Assembly (NCBI GenBank): GCA_023807065.1
Contig: JAJJLU010004006.1
Location: 1 to 20,859 of the forward strand
Source of the DNA: Isotricha intestinalis
Lineage: Eukaryota; Ciliophora; Litostomatea; Vestibuliferida; Isotrichidae
Length of the DNA: 20,859 bases
Direction: 5' to 3'
In this document: positions 9,988-18,575 of the stretch, piece by piece
Numbering within the stretch: the first letter of the stretch is position 1
How the letters are laid out: each line of letters opens with the position of its first letter
Translations under genes and position numbers: made by a program
Notes under the pieces: generated by a model
What the model was told of the DNA's origin: nothing
Databases searched by the model: none
The model's input: the letters and a program-made list of their open reading frames with translations, nothing else

Positions 9988-12900
9988 TCAATACTTTTCA
10001 ATTTTTTCTAAAATTGATGCAATATTTTCTCCTTCGTTATTTTCATTTAAATCATTTGCTATTCCTTTTATTAAATAATAAAAATCTCTATTTCCATGAA
10101 AGTCTATTTTAATTTTTCTTTCTGTTTTATATAATTTTTCATATTCCTCTTCTTTTTCTATATCTTCAAATTGTAGTTGTTTCCAAGAGACTTTAATTTT
10201 TTTTGAAATCAAAAAATCATTTAATTGTTTTTTTATTTTTTTAAAAGTTTCAAATTCATTGATATCTTTTTCCTCAATTCCTTTTAATATATCATTTAAA
10301 TCAGGATTTGATTTATTATCTTTTATTATTTTTTGATATTCTTTTAATTCATATTGTTTATACACTGTAATTTTTTTTAATTCTTTTAATATTTCTTTAT
10401 ATGTAAAATATACTTTAGGTAATAAAAAATTAAATACTTTATTATCCTTATTATTTTCGTTGATGCTTTTAGATATACAAATTGAAGTTTCTTTTAAATC
10501 ATCAATATTATCATCTAAATCTGGAACAGATAAACACATAGCCCTATTAATTTTAGCCGCATCTAAAGTCCAATTGCTAATTCCAATAAAACTAATACCT
10601 TCATTACTTCCATCATATTCTAATTTACTATGTAAAACCTTTAATGGATTATATTTAGATCTTTCAGCTAATCCCAATTCGTCAAATAATATCATAGATA
10701 TTGGTAAATCTTCTTTTTTTTCTCCTTTTTCTAATAAAGATTTTAATTTTCCTTCTGCAATTTGAAAGATATTTTCTACATCTTCTGGAATAGTTGAATT
10801 AGAACCCTGGAAATAACTTTGTATAATTGATGGATACAATTGAAAAAAATTAGATTTTGAATATTTTCCTCTCATTGATTTATATATTAATTGAGAACTT
10901 AGACTTTTTCCACTTCCAGGTTTCCCTATAATTATTAAGGCTATATTTGTTATTAATGATATAAATAATAAAAATATATTTTCTCTTAAAGATTTATTGT
11001 TTCCAATTCCTTTTTCTAATTCTATCTCCTTTAATAAAAAATTCTGCTCTGATTCAAGAATATCAATGAAATTATTTTTTTTTATTTCTTCAGTTCCTTC
11101 ATCAACATTTGCATCCTTACTCTTTGCATCTTCAGACTCTTTTTGATAATTCATCAATTCTTTAAAGTATGTATTTAATTCACTTTCAAAATTGCTTCTT
11201 GTTTTTTTATCAACCAATCTAATATAATAACATATATAAATAGAAAGAATAATAGAATTTATTTTATCCAATTTTCCATTCCTTTTGATATCATTATTTT
11301 TATCCAATTTTTCATTCCTTTTGATATTATTTTTTTTAGCATAATATTTCATAAAAAAATTACAACATTTTGTAAATCTTGCCATTTCTCTTAATGACAC
11401 TATTGAAGGATCAAAAGTTTTTCTTAAATATTCATGGCATTTACTAATAGCCTTTTCAGTTTTTTCTTTCAATTTTTCTTCTTCTTTAACAAAAAGTTTG
11501 GAAATGATACTTGAAATATATTTCCTTTCATCTTCAGGTTCTAAAGAACCAAAATTAAATACATAATACATTAATGAATGAGGTAAAATATTTACTAAGT
11601 AAATTAATTCATTTTCATCATTTGGATAACTTAATCCACATTTTAATTTATTTTTAACTTTTTTTCTATAAGGGTTACATGCTCCTATTAATCTTATATT
11701 TTCTTCTAAATTTAATCCATTAAATGAACGTTTTATGAAAATTTCAGTAATAAGACAAAGGGAATCACATGTATTTAGTTCATCAAAAAATACCCATAAT
11801 TCTTTATTTTTTTTTGATTCATTTTTGGCTTTTTCATTTATTTTCTTCATTCTTTCAATTAAAATTTTATCTGTATAACTTGGATTTATATTTAAAATTT
11901 CTAATTTTTCTTCTCCGTTATTTAATAATTGATTCAATTTCTTTATTAATGCTGTTTTACCACATCCTGTTTCACCCATTAAGATAACTGGTATATTTGC
12001 AATTATTCTATATAAAATTAAAACCATTTTTTTAAAATTATCTTGGGTTATTACATATTCATCTTTATTTATTATTTCCAGTAATGATTCTATAGGATTT
12101 TCAAGATTTAAAATTATTTTTAATGTCTCTAAATAATCTTTTGTATTTTTATATTTTTGTAATCCTTCTTCTGAAATATTTAAAGGATACCATTTCATTT
12201 TTTCTTTGATTGTAAAGATTAAAGGTTCTTTAAATTTTTCTTCTTTTAAATCATTTTCGTATGTTTGAGATAATAAATTTATATAATCATCTTCATTATT
12301 TTTATTTTCTATTTCATCTTTATGATTTATTAATAGTTTTGAAAACCCACCAAAAGTAAAATATTTTGTCCCTTTTGAAAAACGACTTATAAATTCTTTA
12401 GTAACATCTTTTCCATTTTTAAGAAATGTTAATTTTTTATTGTTGAACTTATTATATTGACTTATAAAAAGATTTATAAAAATATTTATTTGATGATACG
12501 AATATTTTGGTATTCCTATTTCTGAATGAATAAAATCATAAATTTTTTGATCCGAATTATAACCTAACATATTATTAAAAACTTCTTTTTTTTTTTGTGA
12601 TAAATTAAATTTTGGAATGTTATCAAATTTAATAATTTCCAAATGAAAAGATTTTAAAATATCATAATTTTCCATAAAATCTTTAAAGCAATTAGGAATT
12701 TCAATATATATTTCAATATTTTGAGGAATATAAATAATATTTTCATTATTAGAATAAAATTTGGTAATCAGAAAAGAAAATAGAAATTCATTTAACACAG
12801 AATGTTCTTTATTTTCAAATAAATCTAAATGAATAGCAATATCATCATAATCATTTTTTGTTTCAATATTTTTCAAAAGATCTTTTAATTTTTGATATAT

Positions 12901-15900
12901 ATAATCTTTTTTAATATTTCCTCCTAAAGGAAAATAAATATAGTTTTTTGATTTGTTTTTTATTTCATTTTTTATTTTTGTTGATTTTCCTAATCCACAT
13001 ATTTCAGATTTAATAATATGTGTATTCCTATACAATGAAATATTTTTTAATGATTGTTTTTCTACTTGAGGCAAAGGTAATGGGTTTAATTTTTGCATAT
13101 CATATAAAAATGATTCACTGTTTTTATTATATATAAATATTAAACAAGATTCCATATATTCATTTGTATTACTTTTATCTATATTTACTTTTTCTTTCTC
13201 ATTATAAATATCATTTTTATAAGTTAATAATTTATCAATAAAATTATTCATAATTTTTTGTTGATAATCTGAAAAAGAATTATTTATTTCAACTATAAAT
13301 AATGTATTAAATTTACATAAAATTGCCCTATTAAAGAAAGCTTGCATCTCTTCATATGAAGTTTCTTTATTACTAATTAATATATTTTGTGCTAAGGGAA
13401 TTGTTCCAATTTTATTTAAAAATATTTGTAATATATCTTCTTCCATTGAATCTGATTGAGATTCATATATATATAATCCTTTTAATTTATTATTTTTGTT
13501 ATCATTCTGTTCTTTAATTAATATATTTTCATAATGTTTTTCAATGTTTAAACCATTATTTTGAAATACAGTATTTATATAATTTGATATATTTTCAAAA
13601 GAATTGTCATTATATATATCATATTCATTGACATAATCATTTGTGTTCCTTGGGTTTGAACAAAATCCTTCATTTATTAATTTTTTGTCAGTATTATTTA
13701 ATATATATCTTAAAAATGAATCAATTTTAATATTTCCATCTAAATGTTCAATTATCCTTTCAAATTGCTTTCCATAAAAAAACCTTAAATTTGTTTTTTG
13801 TTTATAAATCAAATCAATTTTTCTTATTATATTATTTTTTGCATTATATAGAAAATTTTGAATCTCATTAAATTTTCTTTCAACATTTTCTAAAAAATAT
13901 GTTACTTTTGGAAATTCAATGGAAATCTTAATTAAAATAGGTAAACTACTTCCTTTTGTCCTTAAAATAGTCATATATTCATAAATTGTTTCAAAATTAT
14001 TTACTAAATCTTTGAAAAAAATCAAAACTTCATATTTATGATTTAATTGTTTTGAATTATCATTTTCAGAAGATGTTTTTGTTACTTTTGATTTAATATA
14101 TATTTTATTTTTTAATTGAATTAATCTATCAATTGTAATTGATGTTTTTTCAGTTTGATTTTTATTATAAGTTAATTCTTCAAAATTTTGATAAAAAATA
14201 AAAGTTGCATCCCTTACAATATTGTTGACTTCTTCATAAAGATTTAGAGAAAAATCAAAATTTTGATTAAGCTCAATTATGGAAGGATAAATTTCAGAAA
14301 AATTTTCAAATCTTTTTAATAAATCATTGTTATTCATTTTTTCTTTTATTTGATTGAAAAATTCTGTAAATTCCTTTATTTTTTTTAAATCATGAAAAAA
14401 TCCAATACAATGAGATGTATCTGTTATATCTTTTACTGTGATTGTACTAATATTTGGTTCTATTTTATCATATAAAAGCTCAATATCTTCTGATGTTTTA
14501 GATAATAAAAAATCAAATGCTTCTTTTTTATCGAATAAACAATTAAAAAATTTAATATAATTACTTTTATTATTATTACTTTCTAATCTATAATCATATA
14601 TTTTTTTTTCTATTAATTCTTCTAAAGTTTTTTTTAATTCCTCTGGTCCTTTATCTGATATATTATTGTAATTTTCACTTAAATATTCTTTCCAATTAAT
14701 ATTATTATCATTTTTTTGAAAGTTTTTAAAAAAATAAATAATGCTGTTTATGTCTTTTTCATAAATTTTACTATTACATAAAATATTTAATTCTTCACTA
14801 ACAGTTTTACCATCATTGTTATTTTTTAATATTTTTTCTATTTCATTTTGTTTTTCAAAATTATTATTATTTTGGATTTCTTCTGTGATCACCTTCATTA
14901 ATTTATTCATTGCATTATTAAAACGTTCATCTTGTTTTTCTTTTAAATAAAAAACATTAAACAGTTTTAAATTTTTATACTCATTTACTTTCTTAGCTTT
15001 TTCTTTTAATCTTAATAACATTGTAATCTCTAGTTTTCTATCTTCATATATTTTAACTTTTCCTTTATTTATTTGTTTCACTATGTTTTTAATATCCTCA
15101 ATTTCTTTTTTATGAATTTCTTTATGGTATTTTTCTAAATTATCTTGAATAAATTTTAATTCTTTTAAATCATTATTTATCTCTTCATTTAATTTTTTCA
15201 AAGACTCATAATAATCTTTTGGATTTATAATTTTATTATTTAATAATTTAAAAAGATCTATTCTTTCTATTATATCTTCTTCTTCATTTTTTAAAAATGA
15301 ATTCAATTGTTCAGTTTTTATTTCTTTAGATTCAAATTTATTATATATTTCATTGATAATTTTTTTTGAATTTTGAAAATATGTATTATTTTCTTGAAGA
15401 ATTCCCTTTTTCATTAATAAAATTAATAATTGTATTTTTAAATCTTTTGTAGAAGAATAAAAATCTGAATCATTAATTAAATAATATTCAACACTTATTT
15501 TTGTTATTAAATGTTTGTAGTCATCATTTTTTAAATTCTTAATAAAATCATGAAATTCATTCAAATTTTCCAAATTAAGTGAATTTAAATACTGATCTTC
15601 TATATATTCTTTCATTTTATCATATTGTTTATCTTTCCAAAAATGAATTAATTCAATATAAATTTTATTTTTTATTTTTGTTTCAAGATTATTAATATTC
15701 TTTTTTAAAAAATTTAAATTATGTTCATTGATAAATAGATAATTTGATAAATTTGCCAAAACTTTAATGATTTTTTCTAATTCTTCATTTTCATTTGAAA
15801 ATAGTAATTTTTTTTTTTCTTGAATTATTGATTCATATCTATCCTTTAATAAATCTAAATAATTTTTTTTATGCTTTTCATCAAGATTTTTTTCATCAAC

Positions 15901-17472
15901 TAATTTTAAGATGTTATCAAAATCTTGAATTTTCTTAATTTTATTACATAATTTCAATAAATATTTATCAATATTTGTTTTGAATATTTTTTCAAAATTC
16001 ATTTGTTTAAACTCATTAATAAACTCATCATCTATCTTTTCAATATTTATTTTTTCAAATATTTCTATATCTCTTTTATTTGAATATTTATCATCTGAAT
16101 AATATATATCATAATATTTTATTAAATTAATAATTTCTATATTTTCTATTGTCTCATCTTCTTTTATAATACATTTAATGTTTTTATCTAAATTAAAAGC
16201 ATATTCATCTTTCTCAAAATATTTTACACTATCTTCTTTAATTTTAATTTTTTTATTTTTATTCAACAATTGAACTAATTTATAATATTTTTCAAATTTT
16301 TCTCTTAAATTAAAACATTCTTCAATATTGTTTCTTTTTTTTTCAATGTCATCTTTATTAAATGAAGAACAATGTTTTAACATTTCATCCCAAAAATCAT
16401 TTGTGAAATATACAACCAAAACCTTTTTTTCTTCAGAAAATTCTATAATTTCATTTATTAATTCAATAATTTCTTTGATATTTGCTTGAGATTCTAATTC
16501 TATTTTTGGAAATTCAATTGGATGAAATTTATCAATTATTGATATTTTTTCTTTGTTATTATCTATTACTTTTAAAAATGTATTAATTCCTCTTAAATAA
16601 AATATTACATTTTCTTTAAATTCTTCATATTGTTTTGATGTTGAAAAATCAATCAATTCATTCAAATAATTTATTTCCATATTAATTTGATTTTTAAAAT
16701 AAAATTTATATTTTGATAAAATATGAAATAATATTTTCTTATCTTTTTCATATAGTTTTTTAAACATTTCTATAAATTTTTCTTTGTTAACATTATTTAA
16801 ATAACAAAAAATTATACCATAAAAACTAATGGGATTTAAAGAATTCAAGTTTACAGTGTTTTCGCAAATGTCATTAAAATTTTTTAAATACTTTTCTAAA
16901 TTTTCTGGAAAAATACTGTTTTTTTGCTCTTCTTTTGTATAATTTTTATCAAATTCAGATAGTAATTTTGAACATAAATTTTCATCATTATAAACATGAA
17001 TAAATATATTCACTAAAAATTCGAATCTGGGTTTTTTTGAATATATATTAATTGAATCATTAAATAATATATTTAATTTATTTTCTTCTTTTGATTCATT
17101 TAAAGATTCTATATAATAATTCATTTTTTCATAGTTTTCAATATTTTGTTCTATTATTTTTTTAGATTTATAAAAATTTCTATCTTTTTTGAAATCTAAA
17201 TTATAAACAAAAGTAGATTCTTTAATATCAAAATTAACAATGAATTTTTCATTATCTTCATTTATAAATTCCAATTCAACCGAATTTTTCTTTTTTTCTT
17301 TTTCGACCGTATACTTGAAAATTTTTATATTATCCCCTTTATCATTTTTTTTTGTAAAAATACATTTAGGAGAATTTTTGTTTCCTTTATTATGAAAATC
17401 TTTATTTTCTTTATCTATGATTAAGAAATAAACTTCTTTAGATTCTTTTTTGGTATTAGGTTTTACTTCCAT
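9988..17472 (-). CDS. RNF213-like: RNF213-like giant AAA+ ATPase, truncated before AAA5/AAA6 and E3 module
   Basis: RNF213 relatives are dynein-like AAA+ proteins of about 5000 residues with a ubiquitin-ligase C-terminus, active in antimicrobial defence and lipid-droplet biology in animals. I start at the ATG at 17472 (2494 codons); an in-frame TAA lies at 17499-17497. The N-terminal 1480 or so residues are helical stalk-like sequence. An AAA2-like module has a shortened P-loop, CGLGKST (1493-1498), and IAIHLDLFE as a Walker-B-like strand. AAA3 has GETGCGKT (1833-1840), FFDELN (Asp1897-Glu1898) and sensor GACNPYR. AAA4 has GKPGSGKS (2183-2190), the family hallmark DELGLAERS (Asp2264-Glu2265) and SNWTLDAAKINRAMCLSVPD. 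The frame ends shortly after FHGNRDFYYLIKG, inside the AAA4-AAA5 linker. AAA5, AAA6, RING and zinc-finger parts are missing, with frame-shifted remnants downstream. It may be a recent pseudogene, a truncated AAA-only protein, or a gene split by sequence errors. It is convergent with the NTPase gene ending at 9528. Confidence 0.88.
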   Translation of the reverse strand: MEVKPNTKKESKEVYFLIIDKENKDFHNKGNKNSPKCIFTKKNDKGDNIKIFKYTVEKEKKKNSVELEFINEDNEKFIVNFDIKESTFVYNLDFKKDRNFYKSKKIIEQNIENYEKMNYYIESLNESKEENKLNILFNDSINIYSKKPRFEFLVNIFIHVYNDENLCSKLLSEFDKNYTKEEQKNSIFPENLEKYLKNFNDICENTVNLNSLNPISFYGIIFCYLNNVNKEKFIEMFKKLYEKDKKILFHILSKYKFYFKNQINMEINYLNELIDFSTSKQYEEFKENVIFYLRGINTFLKVIDNNKEKISIIDKFHPIEFPKIELESQANIKEIIELINEIIEFSEEKKVLVVYFTNDFWDEMLKHCSSFNKDDIEKKRNNIEECFNLREKFEKYYKLVQLLNKNKKIKIKEDSVKYFEKDEYAFNLDKNIKCIIKEDETIENIEIINLIKYYDIYYSDDKYSNKRDIEIFEKINIEKIDDEFINEFKQMNFEKIFKTNIDKYLLKLCNKIKKIQDFDNILKLVDEKNLDEKHKKNYLDLLKDRYESIIQEKKKLLFSNENEELEKIIKVLANLSNYLFINEHNLNFLKKNINNLETKIKNKIYIELIHFWKDKQYDKMKEYIEDQYLNSLNLENLNEFHDFIKNLKNDDYKHLITKISVEYYLINDSDFYSSTKDLKIQLLILLMKKGILQENNTYFQNSKKIINEIYNKFESKEIKTEQLNSFLKNEEEDIIERIDLFKLLNNKIINPKDYYESLKKLNEEINNDLKELKFIQDNLEKYHKEIHKKEIEDIKNIVKQINKGKVKIYEDRKLEITMLLRLKEKAKKVNEYKNLKLFNVFYLKEKQDERFNNAMNKLMKVITEEIQNNNNFEKQNEIEKILKNNNDGKTVSEELNILCNSKIYEKDINSIIYFFKNFQKNDNNINWKEYLSENYNNISDKGPEELKKTLEELIEKKIYDYRLESNNNKSNYIKFFNCLFDKKEAFDFLLSKTSEDIELLYDKIEPNISTITVKDITDTSHCIGFFHDLKKIKEFTEFFNQIKEKMNNNDLLKRFENFSEIYPSIIELNQNFDFSLNLYEEVNNIVRDATFIFYQNFEELTYNKNQTEKTSITIDRLIQLKNKIYIKSKVTKTSSENDNSKQLNHKYEVLIFFKDLVNNFETIYEYMTILRTKGSSLPILIKISIEFPKVTYFLENVERKFNEIQNFLYNAKNNIIRKIDLIYKQKTNLRFFYGKQFERIIEHLDGNIKIDSFLRYILNNTDKKLINEGFCSNPRNTNDYVNEYDIYNDNSFENISNYINTVFQNNGLNIEKHYENILIKEQNDNKNNKLKGLYIYESQSDSMEEDILQIFLNKIGTIPLAQNILISNKETSYEEMQAFFNRAILCKFNTLFIVEINNSFSDYQQKIMNNFIDKLLTYKNDIYNEKEKVNIDKSNTNEYMESCLIFIYNKNSESFLYDMQKLNPLPLPQVEKQSLKNISLYRNTHIIKSEICGLGKSTKIKNEIKNKSKNYIYFPLGGNIKKDYIYQKLKDLLKNIETKNDYDDIAIHLDLFENKEHSVLNEFLFSFLITKFYSNNENIIYIPQNIEIYIEIPNCFKDFMENYDILKSFHLEIIKFDNIPKFNLSQKKKEVFNNMLGYNSDQKIYDFIHSEIGIPKYSYHQINIFINLFISQYNKFNNKKLTFLKNGKDVTKEFISRFSKGTKYFTFGGFSKLLINHKDEIENKNNEDDYINLLSQTYENDLKEEKFKEPLIFTIKEKMKWYPLNISEEGLQKYKNTKDYLETLKIILNLENPIESLLEIINKDEYVITQDNFKKMVLILYRIIANIPVILMGETGCGKTALIKKLNQLLNNGEEKLEILNINPSYTDKILIERMKKINEKAKNESKKNKELWVFFDELNTCDSLCLITEIFIKRSFNGLNLEENIRLIGACNPYRKKVKNKLKCGLSYPNDENELIYLVNILPHSLMYYVFNFGSLEPEDERKYISSIISKLFVKEEEKLKEKTEKAISKCHEYLRKTFDPSIVSLREMARFTKCCNFFMKYYAKKNNIKRNEKLDKNNDIKRNGKLDKINSIILSIYICYYIRLVDKKTRSNFESELNTYFKELMNYQKESEDAKSKDANVDEGTEEIKKNNFIDILESEQNFLLKEIELEKGIGNNKSLRENIFLLFISLITNIALIIIGKPGSGKSLSSQLIYKSMRGKYSKSNFFQLYPSIIQSYFQGSNSTIPEDVENIFQIAEGKLKSLLEKGEKKEDLPISMILFDELGLAERSKYNPLKVLHSKLEYDGSNEGISFIGISNWTLDAAKINRAMCLSVPDLDDNIDDLKETSICISKSINENNKDNKVFNFLLPKVYFTYKEILKELKKITVYKQYELKEYQKIIKDNKSNPDLNDILKGIEEKDINEFETFKKIKKQLNDFLISKKIKVSWKQLQFEDIEKEEEYEKLYKTERKIKIDFHGNRDFYYLIKGIANDLNENNEGENIASILEKIEKY
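11264..11335 (-). repeat. 36-bp in-frame tandem duplication in the RNF213-like gene
   Basis: Two adjacent 36-bp units (11264-11299 and 11300-11335) match at about 33 of 36 positions. They encode two copies of a 12-residue motif, IKRNEKLDKNND and IKRNGKLDKINS, between AAA3 and AAA4. The frame is kept, so this is a small in-frame expansion in a surface-type charged loop. Confidence 0.85.
12632..12903 (-). repeat. 272-bp segment duplicated at 20588-20859
   Basis: Aligned without gaps to 20588-20859 (offset 7956), this segment differs at 8 of 272 positions by my count, about 97% identity. It encodes residues 1524-1614 of the RNF213-like protein, around the AAA2 Walker-B-like strand. The two copies are on the same strand. 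Identity collapses to about half just beyond the 12632/20588 side, while the other side runs off the window. Confidence 0.95.
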
Positions 17473-18167
17473 TTTTTTTAAAATAGTTAACACTGTTTAT
17501 TTTATTATATAATTAAACAATATATTTTTCAATTTTTAAAGATTTTAATTATAGTTGAACAAAAATATCTTTTCTCATTAAGAATTAAATTCATATTTCT
17601 TATAAATTTTTTTATTAAATGGAAAAACGAACAAATCTTAGGACAAAAATATTTGAATATCTAAATCAGTATTTTAAAATTTGCTGTTTCATGTATAAAT
17701 TTTATGAATATCATTATTGATTAGTTTAAATGAATATATTTAAATATTTATAATTTATTATTTATTAAAAATTAGAGTATAATTAACACATCAAATAAAA
17801 TAATCCAATTGATTATAATTTAAAAAGATTGAGTGTAAATAAAAAATCAGATTTAATGATTTTTTTCAATATTGAATTTTTTTGACACAGAAATAAAAAA
17901 ATAAAAACTTTAAAGAATAATGAAAATAATAATAAATGTATTATAAGTATTATGAATAATTATAGAGAAGATGTTAAATAAAAATTTTAAATTAACAATT
18001 TCAAATTATAAACATCAAATTATTGTACTTAAAAGACAAATCAAAAATATAAAAAAGAAAGAGTGATGAACAAATAAATGTTAAATTAATAAAAAAAATG
18101 ACCTGAAAAAAAAACATTCATTTAATTCCAGAAGAAAATATATTAAATGCAAGATAAATTTGAAAGA

Positions 18168-18214
18168 AGTTTTAAGTCAAAAATCATTATCAGTTTTAAG
18201 TGAAAAACATTGTC
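18168..18214. repeat. Imperfect tandem repeat, 24 bp x 2
   Basis: Units at 18168-18191 and 18192-18214 share AGTTTTAAGT, then A-rich sequence, then CATT(A/G)TC, with one single-base indel and two substitutions. The repeat sits in the divergent intergenic region about 40 bp from the G+C-rich island. It could be a recent slippage product or a duplicated regulatory element; nothing in the sequence decides. Confidence 0.7.
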
Positions 18215-18255
18215 ATGAATAGCATATGTAAAATTATTAATGCGAAAAAAATATT

Positions 18256-18291
18256 CGGACTCCCGCCTGCTTCAAGATGGAGGAAAGGGTC
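18256..18291. other. Isolated G+C-rich island in AT-rich spacer
   Basis: Thirty-six bases of roughly 64% G+C stand inside DNA that is otherwise almost all A and T. The island contains CTCCCGCCTGC and GGAGGAAAGGG. On the minus strand it reads into a T7 run (18250-18244), the form of an RNA polymerase III terminator, though T-runs are common here. The ends can pair weakly (GACTCC with GGGTC, one bulge). I do not recognise it as tRNA, 5S rRNA or a known snRNA. Confidence 0.5.
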
Positions 18292-18575
18292 ATTTTTATA
18301 TAAATAATAATGAATCTTTAAATACTTTTATATTTAAATATTCTTTCAAATAATTTTTATTTTTTAATTGAAAGACTTGAGAAGAAAAAAATATAAAATG
18401 AAGAAAATTATTAATTTTATTTATGTTATATTCACAAAAAATAACAAATAAATTTGAAGTTGACTTTGAAACTTTATACTTATAAATTTGATTATTTTTA
18501 TTAATTATTAATAAATTTATAAATCAATAAAATATTGACTGTGATATTTAAAAAAATATTAATTTAAATTGTTTT

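Larger units (their letters stand above)
17473..18575. other. AT-rich spacer between divergent RNF213-like and Rab-MORN genes
   Basis: This 1.1-kb stretch separates two genes transcribed away from each other, so both upstream regions must lie here. It is mostly A and T with no coding frame of note. It holds a 24-bp tandem duplication (18168-18214) and one isolated G+C-rich island (18256-18291). No TATA box, initiator or tRNA can be assigned with confidence. Confidence 0.7.

Noticed and set aside
17472..17493. GTG start at 17493 extending the RNF213-like protein by seven residues
   Set aside because: A nuclear eukaryotic gene is expected to start at ATG; the first ATG after the in-frame TAA (17499-17497) is at 17472.
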